The notes: a model not told the origin generated them from the letters alone. DNA of 64,000 bases from Brucella intermedia LMG 3301 (GCF_000182645.1 NZ_ACQA01000001.1:1674001-1738000), one strand, 5' to 3'; positions 20,831 to 30,216 are shown, counted from the first letter of the stretch. Program-made: numbers and translations.

Positions 20831-21805
20831 CTATTCCGCCGCTTCGTGCAGCGGTTCCTGTGCGGCAAGCCAGCGCTCGGCTTCAAGAGCTGCCATGCAA
20901 CCCATGCCGGCGGCTGTCACGGCCTGACGATAGATATCGTCGGTGACGTCGCCCGCAGCGAAAATGCCCGGAACGTCGGTAGCCGTCGAATCGGGCGCGG
21001 TCCATAGATAGCCGTTCGGCTTCTGCTTGAGTTTGCCCTCGAACAAAGAAACCGCCGGTGCGTGGCCGATGGCGACAAAAACGCCATGCGTATCGAGTTC
21101 CTGCGTTTCGCCGGTCACGACATTCTTGAGGCGCACGCCGGTCACGGTCGCGCCCATGGGCGGTTTTGCCTCCGTGCCGAGGATTTCGTCGATCACGCTG
21201 TTCCAGACGACCGAGACGTTCTGGCGCGAAAGCAGGCGGTCCTGCATGATCTTCTCCGCCCGGAAACCGTCGCGGCGATGCACGACCGTCACGCTCTTGG
21301 CGATATGCGAAAGGTAAAGCGCTTCCTCGACCGCGGTATTGCCGCCGCCGACGACGACCACATCCTTGCCGCGATAGAAGAAACCGTCGCAGGTCGCACA
21401 GGCCGAAACGCCGCCGCCCATGAAGGTCTGCTCGCTGTCGAGGCCAAGCCATTTGGCCTGTGCGCCCGTCGCAATAATCAGGGCGTCGCAGGTATAGATC
21501 GTGCCGGAATCACCTTTCAGGCGGAAAGGACGCACCGTCGTTTCGACCTCGGTGATGATGTCGTGGACGATCTCGGCGCCGACATTCTGCGCCTGCGTCG
21601 CCATCTGGTCCATCATCCATGGCCCCTGCACCGGATCGGCATAGCCCGGATAGTTTTCCACGTCGGTGGTGATCATCAGCTGACCGCCCTGCTGCAGCCC
21701 GGCAATCACGATTGGCTTCAGCATGGCGCGGGCGGCATAAATCGCCGCAGTATAACCAGCAGGACCCGAGCCGATGACAATGACTGGCGCATGACGCTGT
21801 GACAT
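20831..21805 (-). CDS. trxB: Thioredoxin reductase
   Basis: 324 residues. FAD motif GSGPAGYTAAIYAARA at 12-27, NADPH motif VVGGGNTAVEEALYL, active-site pair C136-A-T-C139 (SACATCDGFF), and the C-terminal FAD motif FAAGDVTDDIYRQAVTAAGMGCMAA. It transfers electrons from NADPH to thioredoxin. The frame is open 57 codons further but ATG 21805 has GGAGAG upstream. A 12-bp inverted repeat lies about 70-100 bases before the start (see separate entry). Transcribed toward vtlR, so read-through into vtlR is possible; no terminator separates them. Confidence 0.96.
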   Translation of the reverse strand: MSQRHAPVIVIGSGPAGYTAAIYAARAMLKPIVIAGLQQGGQLMITTDVENYPGYADPVQGPWMMDQMATQAQNVGAEIVHDIITEVETTVRPFRLKGDSGTIYTCDALIIATGAQAKWLGLDSEQTFMGGGVSACATCDGFFYRGKDVVVVGGGNTAVEEALYLSHIAKSVTVVHRRDGFRAEKIMQDRLLSRQNVSVVWNSVIDEILGTEAKPPMGATVTGVRLKNVVTGETQELDTHGVFVAIGHAPAVSLFEGKLKQKPNGYLWTAPDSTATDVPGIFAAGDVTDDIYRQAVTAAGMGCMAALEAERWLAAQEPLHEAAE

Positions 21806-21873
21806 GAAGTTCTCTCCGGTCCCGGAGCGCTGGGCCTTCAAGCCGGATCGGCGCTCCTCATGTTGGTTTTCAC

Positions 21874-21908
21874 GTGCACCCAAAACTGTTCCACATTTTT
21901 GGGTGCAC
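21874..21908. promoter_or_regulatory. Perfect 12-bp inverted repeat upstream of trxB
   Basis: GTGCACCCAAAA (21874-21885) and TTTTGGGTGCAC (21897-21908) are separated by 11 bases. It could be a protein-binding site or, read on the plus strand, a stem-loop. No known motif was recognised. Confidence 0.6.
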
Positions 21909-22084
21909 CTTAAAATCGATTTAAAGCGGCGGGTTTCCGGCCCACCAGAATCGCTTCCGCAATCCTGTCCGGCCAATGCCCCGATATTATGGCCAAGGTA
22001 GGTCTGCCCCCAGATGTTTGCAAGCTTCCACAGGGATTTGCCGAGCTTTAGCCACAGCTTGTGACCTTTTGAGCAAACCCTTTC

Positions 22085-23615
22085 ATGCCAGCACGTTGCG
22101 GGTGGATCGATCTCACGCTAAACAAGCTTGATATAGGAATAATTCGCCCAAACCCGGAGCCGGCCGCCATTTACAAGACAGTCGCCAATATCTGCGCGCG
22201 TTTCGGCCTCATCATGGCGGCGGCCATGCTTCTGCCTGCGGCGATCGACCTGCGCGACGGAAGCGACGACTGGCTGATCTTCGTCCGCTCGGCTGCGGCT
22301 ACAGGCGCATTGTCTGCGCTGTTTCTGCTGGCCACCCAGAACCAGACCATGCGCTTCACGCCGCGCCTCGGTTTTCTGCTGACGGCCTGCCTCTGGCTCA
22401 CCGCAAGCTTCCTCGGCTCGATCCCGCTTTATTTTTCGCACCTGCCGATCAGCTACGCCACCGCCTTCTTCGAGGCCATGTCGGGCGTCACGTCCACCGG
22501 CGCGACCGCGCTCACCGGCCTCGACAACATGCAGCGCGGCATTCTCCTGTGGCGCTCGATCCTGTGCTGGATCGGAGGCGTCGGCTTTATCGGTCTCGCC
22601 CTTCTGTTGCTGCCCTCGCTGCGGGCAGGCGGGCTTGCGCTCTTTCATATGGAGAATTCCGACAAGTCGGAAAAAATCCTCCCGCGCATGAACCAGATAG
22701 CGCTCGGCATCATACTCGCCTATCTCAGCCTGACTGCGGCCTGCATCATCGCCTATTTCGCAGTCGGCATGAGCGTTTTCGACGCCATCAATCATGGCCT
22801 GACGACCGTGGCGACGGCAGGTTTTTCCACGCATGACAGCTCAATCGGTTTCTATGAGGGAAACCGGCTGCTCTTGGTCGTCTCCACCATCTTCATGGCG
22901 CTCTCGGCCCTCCCCTTCGTGCTTTACATCAAGGCCTTCATGCCGCGCCGCATGGAATCGCTCGCCGACCCGCAGGTAAAACTGTTCTTCACAATTGCCA
23001 TCGGTTTCAGCTTTGCGCTTGCGGTGGTGCTGCGGCTCGGCTCCGATGTGCCGTTCGGCGATGCGCTGATTTCCGCTTCGTTCCACTTCGTGTCGGTCAT
23101 GACCACGACAGGCTACGCCACCGAAGATTATTCGCTCTGGGGACCGCCTGCGATCGGAATTTTCTTTCTCGCTTCGTTCCTCGGCGGTTGTGCCGGTTCC
23201 ACCTCCGGCGGCATCAAGATGAACCGCCTCATCATCCTGTGGAGCCTGACACAGGCCAATCTCGCCCGGGCTCATCATGCCGCATGCGGTCATCAAGATC
23301 CGTTACGGCACCTCGGAGATTTCCGGCGATATCGCGCAGAACGTGCTGCTCTACCTGTTCCTCTATTGTGCGTCGCTCGTCATCGGCGCGGTGCTGCTCG
23401 CCTCGTTGGGCCTCGATTTCGTCTCGGCCTTCACCGGGGCGCTGACGGCGCTTTCCAACGTCGGACCCGGATTTGGCGACACGATCGGTCCCGTCGGCAA
23501 CTTTTCCACCATTCACGATCCGGCGCTGTGGGTGCTTTCATTCCTGATGCTGGTCGGACGTCTGGAGCTGGTGACGGTGTATATCCTGTTCACACGCGCT
23601 TTCTGGGTGCGTTGA
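22085..23615 (+). pseudogene. trkH: TrkH-family potassium transporter, frameshifted
   Basis: The reading frame from ATG 22085 encodes a TrkH/KtrB-type K+ channel subunit up to NRLIILWSLTQANLAR (about residue 395). At the G-run in GCCCGGGCTC (23265-23274) the frame shifts: the expected continuation LIMPHAVIKIRYGTSEI is in another frame, open to the stop at 23613-23615 (ending ILFTRAFWVR). One extra base explains it. Of the four selectivity-filter loops, three are in the first part (TSTGAT, VATAGF, TTTGYAT) and the fourth (LSNVGPGFG) is after the shift, so the product as read is non-functional. Uptake of K+ normally needs TrkA, not in the window. Either a real lesion or a sequence error. The assigned start has no strong ribosome site. 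Confidence 0.85.
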
Positions 23616-23740
23616 CCGAGCGTTAAGCGGTTTACATCCGCCTGTTTCATTTGATATGAGCAGGATTAGATTGCGCCACGATGGCGACGAATGTTCTATA
23701 ATTACCCCGGAATGAAATTTCCTTGCGCGCGGAGTTACGC

Positions 23741-24211
23741 ATGCCGATCAAGGCCGATCTGGATGAAATCGATTGGAAAATCCTTCGGGAGCTCCAGAAC
23801 AACGGGCGCATCACCAATGTCGAGCTGGCCGAACGCGTCGGCATTTCGGCCCCGCCCTGCCTTCGCCGCGTGCGCAAGCTTGAAGAAAGCGGCGTCATCC
23901 GGGGTTATCGCGCCATTCTCAACGGTAATTCGCTTGGACAGGACCTCGTCGCGTTCTGCTCGGTCGGCCTTCATCGCCAGGCCGATGCCGACCTCAAGGC
24001 ATTTGCCGAAAAAACCAAGCAATGGCCGCTGGTACGCCGCGCCTGGATGGTTTCGGGCGAATCCGATTTCCTGCTCCATTGCGTCGCGCGTGATCTCAAC
24101 ACGTTCCAGACCTTCGTGATCGAGGAACTGACCGCCGCTCCCAACGTGGATTCCGTGCGTACCGCGCTGACCATTCGTCCGGTCAAGGACGAACCGCTGA
24201 TGATTCTCTAA
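23741..24211 (+). CDS. Lrp/AsnC family transcriptional regulator
   Basis: 156 residues from ATG 23741 with GGAG upstream. Helix-turn-helix at about 8-60 (LDEIDWKILRELQNNGRITN, then VGISAPPCLRRVRKLEESGVI) and the C-terminal RAM/AsnC ligand domain (VARDLNTFQTFVIEEL, ending VRTALTIRPVKDEPLMIL). Family members sense amino acids and form octamers. The effector and targets are not evident. In Rhizobiales a gene of this kind often lies near trxB-lsrB, which fits the surroundings. Confidence 0.92.
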   Translation: MPIKADLDEIDWKILRELQNNGRITNVELAERVGISAPPCLRRVRKLEESGVIRGYRAILNGNSLGQDLVAFCSVGLHRQADADLKAFAEKTKQWPLVRRAWMVSGESDFLLHCVARDLNTFQTFVIEELTAAPNVDSVRTALTIRPVKDEPLMIL

Positions 24212-24240
24212 GAGCCTGAAACAAAAAGCGGCATGTGTGT

Positions 24241-24322
24241 GCGAAAATGGTGATTTTCGAGTACCGGAGCGCAATGTACTGAACGTACATAAGCACCGGA
24301 ACCTAGAAAAGCGCCCATTTGC
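24241..24322. repeat. 82-base imperfect palindrome (family C)
   Basis: GCGAAAATGGTGATTTTCGAG on the left mirrors the right arm ending GCGCCCATTTGC; the centre is GTAC-TGAAC-GTAC. It lies between the convergent lrp-like and wadC genes, about 30 bases after the first stop, and may act as a terminator or mRNA-end stabiliser. Confidence 0.75.
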
Positions 24323-24355
24323 AGCCACAGGACGACTTCTGGAACAGGCTCGAGA

Positions 24356-25408
24356 TTATTTCCCGGCGAATACGCGCTCGTAAACACCGCTGATTGCAGC
24401 GGCTTCCTTTTCGAGCGGAAACGTGGCGCGAACATGCCGGAGAGCATTTTCGCCGTCGCGTTCGGCCAATGCCGGATCGGCCAGATATGGCTCGACAGCC
24501 TTGCGCAGGGCTTCCCCGTCGCCGGCTGCAACCGATGTCCCGGTGCCATCCACGATCATTTCCGCATAGGCACCCGCATCGCTGGCAACGACTGCCGTTT
24601 GCGACGCCATGGCTTCGAGCGGCGTCAGCCCGAAACCTTCATTGCGCGAAGGCGCAACATAAAGCGTCAGGCGGCGATACCAGACGCGGATATCCGGCAC
24701 TTCCCCCAGAATGAGGATGCGGTCCTGCAGACCGGCTGCAGCGATCTTCGCCTTCAGTGCGTCTTCGAAAGACTGGTGCTCAGCGGTCGTGCGTCCGGTA
24801 ATGATCGCCGTCCAGTCCGGATATTTCGGCAGGAGCGCGACCATCGCATCGACAAAAAGGTCTGTTCCCTTGGAGGAACGCACGCGACCGAAGCAGCCGA
24901 CGGCATATTTTCCGGGCAGGCCGGACGCCGCGAAACTATCGTCATCGCCAACCGGCGGATGAAACCGCTGCAAATCCACGCCGTGCATGATGACATCGTG
25001 CGGGACCTGGAGAAAGCTTCCCGAGCGGCCACTCGTTGCAATCACCGCATTCATGCGGCGGATCAGCCATTTGGTAAAAGGCTTGTGGTCCCGCTGTGCG
25101 GCCGAGGTAAAGATCAGCCGCAGTTTCATGCGCAGAACATCGCGCATGAAAATCCCGGCGAGCATTTCGATATTGCGCCGCGCGTGCCAGATGCGAAACG
25201 GCTTCGTACGCGGCTTCGACCAGAAGGATAACAACGCGCCCCAGCCAAGATGCGGGAGCGTGTCAGGCAGGCCCGGCCCCATCGTCGCGATGTTCAGGCC
25301 CTTTGCACGCTGCAAGGGGATGAGCTGAACGATCGTCGATGTGACCCCGGATAGGCGGCGCTTGAAATTGGGCGCCACCACCTCGACATCCTGAACCCGG
25401 ACTTTCAT
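24356..25408 (-). CDS. wadC: GT4 glycosyltransferase, WadC/LpcC-like LPS-core mannosyltransferase
   Basis: 350 residues. A GT-B fold: the N-terminal acceptor half has RRLSGVTSTIVQLIPLQ; the C-terminal half has CFGRVRSSKGTDLFVDAM, GEVPDIRVWYRRLTLYVAPS and the nucleotide-sugar motif NEGFGLTPLEAMA (E-x7-E). This sequence type corresponds to LpcC of rhizobia and WadC of Brucella, which add mannose to the lipopolysaccharide core; the location next to greA and near vtlR-trxB is the same as I recall for wadC in Brucella. It starts 5 bases after the greA stop, so the two are co-transcribed. Other mannosyltransferase roles cannot be excluded. Confidence 0.82.
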   Translation of the reverse strand: MKVRVQDVEVVAPNFKRRLSGVTSTIVQLIPLQRAKGLNIATMGPGLPDTLPHLGWGALLSFWSKPRTKPFRIWHARRNIEMLAGIFMRDVLRMKLRLIFTSAAQRDHKPFTKWLIRRMNAVIATSGRSGSFLQVPHDVIMHGVDLQRFHPPVGDDDSFAASGLPGKYAVGCFGRVRSSKGTDLFVDAMVALLPKYPDWTAIITGRTTAEHQSFEDALKAKIAAAGLQDRILILGEVPDIRVWYRRLTLYVAPSRNEGFGLTPLEAMASQTAVVASDAGAYAEMIVDGTGTSVAAGDGEALRKAVEPYLADPALAERDGENALRHVRATFPLEKEAAAISGVYERVFAGK

Positions 25409-25413
25409 GAAAA

Positions 25414-25887
25414 TCAGACGAACTTCAGGCCGACGATTTCGTAGGAGCGCGAACCGCCGGGTGCGTTGACTTCGATGGTATCGCCTTCGCCCTTGCCGAT
25501 CAGCGCGCGCGCAATCGGCGATGAAATGGAAATGCGGCCTTCCTTCACATCGGCTTCCTGGTCACCGACGATCTGGTAGATTTTCTCTTCTTCCGTATCT
25601 TCGTCGATCATGGTGACGGTCGCGCCGAACTTGATGCGGTCGCCCGACAGCTTGGAAACGTCGATGACTTCCGCGCGCGCAACCAGATCTTCCAGCTCGT
25701 TGATACGGCCTTCATTCAGGCTCTGGGCTTCTTTCGCAGCGTGATATTCGGCGTTTTCGGACAGGTCGCCATGCGCACGCGCTTCGGCAATTGCCTCAAT
25801 AATCCGAGGGCGCTCCGATTGCTGGCGCCAGCGCAGCTCTTCCTTGAGCTTTTCGAAACCGCCAGGGGTCATAGGGAACTTTTCCAT
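25414..25887 (-). CDS. greA: Transcription elongation factor GreA
   Basis: 157 residues, standard length. The N-terminal coiled coil carries [29 protein letters not shown] sequence with the conserved acidic tip (D and E of GDLSENAEY) that enters the RNA polymerase channel and stimulates transcript cleavage; the C-terminal FKBP-like domain ends [28 protein letters not shown] precedes ATG 25887. First gene of a greA-wadC unit. Confidence 0.97.
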   Translation of the reverse strand: MEKFPMTPGGFEKLKEELRWRQQSERPRIIEAIAEARAHGDLSENAEYHAAKEAQSLNEGRINELEDLVARAEVIDVSKLSGDRIKFGATVTMIDEDTEEEKIYQIVGDQEADVKEGRISISSPIARALIGKGEGDTIEVNAPGGSRSYEIVGLKFV

Positions 25888-26168
25888 ACCCAGTCCTTTC
25901 CTTCATCCGGCGCTTCACCTCTCCCCGAGGCCCTGCACGCACCGGCAGTTTGATTTGCCCGCCTCACCTCGCGCAATGCTTGGATAGTGCGAGGCGCTTT
26001 TCGGAGGCTTCCAACCTCCGAGACACAAAAAGAAAACGGTCACCGAAACATCCGCCTCGGAACCGTTCGAATAACCATTCACAGAACTATAGCATTTCCA
26101 TCAATCATTTCACGCGGAAAAATATGTCCCTGTCAACTCTCTGCAAAAGCGGCGCTTTCTCGCGTGCG

Positions 26169-27236
26169 CTATTTCGGCTTGACTGGCCAGCTCGCCGGCC
26201 ATTTCTCCGGGCCTCCCGCATAATTGCCATCGCAATCGCCTTTTGAGCGCTCCTGCACCAGCACGAAACGCACCCGGCCCTCGCCGCTGTCGGTGGCTTT
26301 CCAGACATCGTAAATGCCGCAATCACCAAGTCCCCGGCCCTTGAAGAAAGCCGTCAGCGTCAGTGATTTCTGGTTCCAGTCGATATTCCATGCCGTATCG
26401 GTCACTGTCGGGCCGTCGTCGGAAATGGTTGGCAGGGAAATCGGCACGATCCTGTTTTCATGGCGGCTGTAGAAGGCGTAGGGCTGATTATAGGCGCCCG
26501 GCGATCCGCACGGCAGGCCGATGAGATCGAGCCCATCGGCAATCTTCGTCTCGAAACCGCCCGCGCTGCGGAACGTCTCCGGGCTTGCACCACCGCAAAC
26601 CGCGGCTTCATCGGAAAAATCCTTGCGGATTTCAGCCGGTATCTGGCCAACCGTTTCAATCAGCTTGAGCACCGGCGGCACGGGCGCGGGCTTGCTGCCC
26701 TTGACCTGCAATGCCTCGACGGTTCCGTCGCGCGATTGCTGCTCATCCACATAGATCAGCCCTCCGACAAGCCCGGAAAGCGAATAGGTGAACGTCTTTC
26801 CGGCCAGTTTCAGCTGCAACTTCTGGCCGTTCTTCATTCCTTCAAGCGCTTTGGCGACATCGCCCGCATAATCAAGCTGGTCGTCCTCTGCCTTAAGGGC
26901 CGAGACATCCACGCCAAGCAGCGGCTGGCCATCGACGGAAATCTCCAGCTTGCCGGTTTTCCGGGACGGATCGACATAGGAAAGCCGCAAGACCGGTTTC
27001 GACCCCGGCTGGCTGCTGCGAAAGAAGCCAAGCCCCGGCGCTCCCTCGCTTGCGACCGGCGTCAGGCTCAATGTGCAGTTCTGCGCGAAATCGCACAGAA
27101 CCTGCGTGTCCCGAACCGTCTTGAAAGCCGCCTGCGATTCCCCGCCTGCCACAAACAGCATCGTTGCGGTGGCTGACGCCACGACAGCGGCCCTGACAGA
27201 GGCTAAGACAGAGGATTCACGATAGAAGGAAAGCAT
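26169..27236 (-). CDS. DUF1176 family exported protein
   Basis: 355 residues. A signal peptide (MLSFYRESSVLASVRAAVVA then SATATMLFVAGGESQA, cleavage after SQA near 36) precedes a DUF1176 domain: FKTVRDTQVLCDFAQNCTLS at the start, paired Cys residues throughout (for example CGGASPETFR, LPCGSPGAYNQPY, GDCGIYDVWK) and an end VLVQERSKGDCDGNYAGGP. Function unknown; predicted periplasmic. ATG 27236 is chosen over 27326 because GGAGG lies 5 bases upstream and the signal peptide starts there. Confidence 0.85.
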   Translation of the reverse strand: MLSFYRESSVLASVRAAVVASATATMLFVAGGESQAAFKTVRDTQVLCDFAQNCTLSLTPVASEGAPGLGFFRSSQPGSKPVLRLSYVDPSRKTGKLEISVDGQPLLGVDVSALKAEDDQLDYAGDVAKALEGMKNGQKLQLKLAGKTFTYSLSGLVGGLIYVDEQQSRDGTVEALQVKGSKPAPVPPVLKLIETVGQIPAEIRKDFSDEAAVCGGASPETFRSAGGFETKIADGLDLIGLPCGSPGAYNQPYAFYSRHENRIVPISLPTISDDGPTVTDTAWNIDWNQKSLTLTAFFKGRGLGDCGIYDVWKATDSGEGRVRFVLVQERSKGDCDGNYAGGPEKWPASWPVKPK

Positions 27237-27372
27237 AAGACCTCCGCCGATGGAAAGCGCACTGAGCAGAATCAGATCATGCACGAATGTCGCAGAATCG
27301 GAAGTTCCCTTGCCGCCTGCCCACAATATTGCCTATAGCATGTCGGCTGAAAAAGATCGAACCGAGGTAAGA

Positions 27373-28269
27373 ATGACGCGCGTACAGGCCAACATGCTGC
27401 TGCTTCTGGCGGGCGCCATCTGGGGCATGGGTTTCGTCGCGCAATCGACGGCAATGGCCAGCATCGGACCGTTTCTGTTCATCGGCATCCGCTCGGCAAT
27501 CGCCTCGCTCACCGTCCTGCCATGGGCCGTGGCGGAAGGACGCCGCGCGAAGATCGCCCTCCGCCGGTCGGATTATCTCTTCTTCATGGTCATCGGCCTG
27601 AGCCTGTTCATCGGGCTCGTCCTCCAGCAGATCGGGCTCATCACCACATCCGTCACCAATGCCGGTTTTCTGACCGGGCTTTATGTCGTGATGGTGCCGG
27701 TGCTGGGCGTCATCCTGTTTCGCACATGGCCGCACCCGGTCGTCTGGCCCAGCGCGGCGGCCTGCCTTGCAGGCATCTTCCTGCTTTCCGGCGGCACGCT
27801 GACCGCGCTCAAGCAGGGTGACCTGCTGGTCATCGGCGGTGCCGTGTTCTGGGCATTGCAGGTGGTTTTAATCGGCAAGGCAAACCGCGCCGCGCGACCG
27901 ATAACGCTGAGCTGCGTCCAGTTCGCGACCAGCGCCGTTGCAGGGCTTGCCATCGCTTCCATGGTCGAAGACCTCAACTGGACCGCCATCGCGCTCACCT
28001 GGAAGGAAATCCTCTTCACCGGCGTGTTCTCGTCCGGCGTCGCCTTCACCTTGCAGGCCATCGGGCAGCGCTATACCACCTCCGCGCAGGCAGCGATCTT
28101 CCTCGCCTCGGAAGCGCTCTTCGCGGCCCTGTTCGGCGCGCTTTTCCTCGGCGAACGAGTGACCTTCATCGGCCTTATCGGCTGCGGACTGATCTTCTCC
28201 GCCATGATGGCCGTCGAACTCATTCCCATGTTCTGGAAGCGCAAGCCCGCGCTTGCTCCCGCCGAGTGA
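27373..28269 (+). CDS. EamA (DMT superfamily) membrane transporter
   Basis: 298 residues with ten membrane helices in two EamA repeats; the N-terminal signature LLLLAGAIWGMGFVAQSTAM and the second-repeat ATSAVAGLAIASMV are typical. The DMT superfamily covers metabolite and amino-acid exporters; no substrate can be assigned. ATG 27373 has GAGGT 5 bases upstream; an upstream in-frame ATG at 27340 is possible. The divergent start of the DUF1176 gene lies 136 bases away. Confidence 0.85.
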   Translation: MTRVQANMLLLLAGAIWGMGFVAQSTAMASIGPFLFIGIRSAIASLTVLPWAVAEGRRAKIALRRSDYLFFMVIGLSLFIGLVLQQIGLITTSVTNAGFLTGLYVVMVPVLGVILFRTWPHPVVWPSAAACLAGIFLLSGGTLTALKQGDLLVIGGAVFWALQVVLIGKANRAARPITLSCVQFATSAVAGLAIASMVEDLNWTAIALTWKEILFTGVFSSGVAFTLQAIGQRYTTSAQAAIFLASEALFAALFGALFLGERVTFIGLIGCGLIFSAMMAVELIPMFWKRKPALAPAE

Positions 28270-28275
28270 TTTCCA

Positions 28276-28626
28276 TCAGGCCTTGAAAATCAGAGCCGCC
28301 CCGCCTGCGATGAGCGCAAAGCCCAGCAGATGGTGCCAGGTAAAGGCTTCCTTGAGGTAGAACACCGAGAACAGGCTGAAGATCACCAGCGTGATGACCT
28401 CCTGTATGGTCTTGAGCTGCGCCGCCGAATAGACCTCATGCCCGATGCGATTGGCCGGGACCGCCATGCAATATTCGATCAGCGCGATACCCCAACTGAT
28501 GAAGATGACGGTGATGAGCGGCGTGCTGGTGAATTTCAGGTGCCCGTACCAGGCGAATGTCATGAAAACGTTGGAGCCGATGAGAAGCAGGATCGGCAGG
28601 ACGCTTGGCGAAATCAGTGCTGACAT
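28276..28626 (-). CDS. DUF486/DMT family small membrane protein
   Basis: 116 residues with four membrane helices (LPILLLIGSNVFMTFAWYGH, PLITVIFISWGIALIEYCMA, VITLVIFSLFSVFYL, HHLLGFALIAGGAALIF). The motif FAWYGHLK and AVPANRIG are conserved in DUF486. Function unknown. The frame is open to 28707, but ATG 28626 gives the family length. Ends 6 bases from the EamA stop, convergent. Confidence 0.83.
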   Translation of the reverse strand: MSALISPSVLPILLLIGSNVFMTFAWYGHLKFTSTPLITVIFISWGIALIEYCMAVPANRIGHEVYSAAQLKTIQEVITLVIFSLFSVFYLKEAFTWHHLLGFALIAGGAALIFKA

Positions 28627-28836
28627 GGAAATGACTTCAGGGACCGGGAGGATGTTGTCTGCGGCATGGCCCGAAACCGCCGCACGGTGATAAAACAACG
28701 GCGGCATTTTGCCAATCCTGCCGTTTGCGCCTGCCCCGTTTACGCCACAGCCCTTAACGCGGGCGCTGACTCTTCCTTTACGCTTGCAGGCTAATATTCA
28801 GGGAACGCCATCGGTCTGGTCTCCTGAAGAAAAGGT

Positions 28837-29772
28837 ATGGACATGAGTTCTGCGTTGTCCGCCACCGCTCCAGTCAGCCGCCAGCGCTCCCGGTTGCAAG
28901 GTCTGGCCCCCTCTTTATCGATCATGCTGCTGGCCCTCGTCGCAGGCTGCTCCGGCGAAAGCGCGCCGCGTCCGCAGGCCAGCGTCGGCAATTCCGACGT
29001 GATGGTGCCCGAAGCCCCGGTGGCGAGTGCCGCCCCGGTCATGGCTGCGCCCGTCATGCAGCAACCGCAGGAAGAGCGCGTCGTCGGGCTTGCCGAAGAG
29101 GAGGAAAACCACGTCGCGCAATCCGCGCCGCAGAACCGGCCGCAATATTCCGGCGACTATGGCTTCACGGCCCCTGTTCAGAACCCGGTCACGGCTGCCG
29201 AAAACATCTATACGATGTCCAATGCGGAAGCCGCCTGCCGCACGCGCCTCAAACGGCTGGGCGTCGTCTTCAGGGAAAAGCCCACCATCTATCGCAGCAG
29301 CTCCTGCCATATCGAAAACCCCATCGAAGTATCGGGTTTCAACAGCGGCTCCATCGCGTTCAAGCCGGCGGCGACGCTGAACTGCCAGGTGACGGAAGCC
29401 TTCGCCCGCTGGATCAAGGGCGACCTGCAACCCGCCTCGCGCCTGCGATACCTGTCCGGCGTGAGCACGATCTACAATGCCGGAGGCTATTCCTGCCGAA
29501 CGATGAACCATCGTCGCGGCGCGAAAATGTCGGAACATTCACGCGGCAACGCCATCGACGTCACCAAGATCGTGCTGAACAACGGCAAGAACATCATGGT
29601 GCGCAAGCCGGGCTTCTTCGCCTTCCGCGAAAAGGGCCTGCTCAACAGCGTCCGCTCCGATGCCTGCGGCTATTTCACGACAGTTCTCGGCCCCGGCTAC
29701 AACCCGGAACATGCCGACCACTTTCATTTCGACCTGATGCAGCGCCGCAGCGGCTATCGCGCCTGCAAATAG
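28837..29772 (+). CDS. Extensin-like C-terminal domain lipoprotein
   Basis: 311 residues. A lipoprotein signal ends in the lipobox LVAGC (Cys near 38). A proline/alanine-rich linker follows to about residue 125, then an extensin_C domain: AACRTRLKRLGVVF, GGYSCRTMNHRRGAKMSEHS, and SEHSRGNAIDVTKI. The S-x-H-x2-G-x-A-x-D and EHADHFHFD motifs are the zinc-binding pattern of D,D-/L,D-peptidases of the VanX/MepA fold, so a peptidoglycan peptidase role is plausible (inference). Four or more paired Cys suit the periplasm. Confidence 0.85.
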   Translation: MDMSSALSATAPVSRQRSRLQGLAPSLSIMLLALVAGCSGESAPRPQASVGNSDVMVPEAPVASAAPVMAAPVMQQPQEERVVGLAEEEENHVAQSAPQNRPQYSGDYGFTAPVQNPVTAAENIYTMSNAEAACRTRLKRLGVVFREKPTIYRSSSCHIENPIEVSGFNSGSIAFKPAATLNCQVTEAFARWIKGDLQPASRLRYLSGVSTIYNAGGYSCRTMNHRRGAKMSEHSRGNAIDVTKIVLNNGKNIMVRKPGFFAFREKGLLNSVRSDACGYFTTVLGPGYNPEHADHFHFDLMQRRSGYRACK

Positions 29773-29773
29773 A

Positions 29774-29816
29774 AAAAGCCCGGCCTTACAGGCATAGCCT
29801 GCGCCGGGCTTCCTTT
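29774..29816. terminator. Bidirectional terminator
   Basis: AAGCCCGGC (29776-29784) pairs with GCCGGGCTT (29803-29811), flanked by A5 and CCTTTC; it separates the convergent extensin-like and thioesterase genes. Confidence 0.75.
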
Positions 29817-29826
29817 CATCATCGGT

Positions 29827-30216
29827 TCATTCTTCCGGCGGAACCGGCGTCGGCTTGCCGTTCTCGTCCAGCGAAACCATCACGAATTCGGCATGGGTGA
29901 CGAGATCGCGCCTGTCGCTCAGATAGCGCTTCGCCCAGGCCTCGACCCTGAGCGTGATGGACGTGCGGCCTACCCGCGTTATATCCGTATATACACAGAG
30001 CGTGTCGCCGATCTTTACCGGCCGGGCGAACGCCATTTCGCGCACCGCCGCAGTGACCGTGCGGCCCTTGGCGCGCTCGGCGGAACGGATGCCCGCAGCC
30101 ATGTCCATCTGCGCCATCACCCAGCCGCCGAAAATATCATAGGCCGAATTGGCGTCCTTGGGCATGGCTGAAACGCGGATGGTCAGCGTGCCGTTCGGCT
30201 CATTGTCAGTATTCAT
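29827..30216 (-). CDS. YciA-like acyl-CoA thioesterase
   Basis: 129 residues from ATG 30216 (AAGGA upstream). A hot-dog fold with the catalytic-helix pattern DANSAYDIFGGWVMAQMDMA (Asp/Asn region before the helix) and TLCVYTDITRVGRTSITLRVEAW, matching YciA-type acyl-CoA hydrolases that release free fatty acid and CoA in the cytoplasm. A TTG one codon earlier is also possible. Confidence 0.88.
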   Translation of the reverse strand: MNTDNEPNGTLTIRVSAMPKDANSAYDIFGGWVMAQMDMAAGIRSAERAKGRTVTAAVREMAFARPVKIGDTLCVYTDITRVGRTSITLRVEAWAKRYLSDRRDLVTHAEFVMVSLDENGKPTPVPPEE

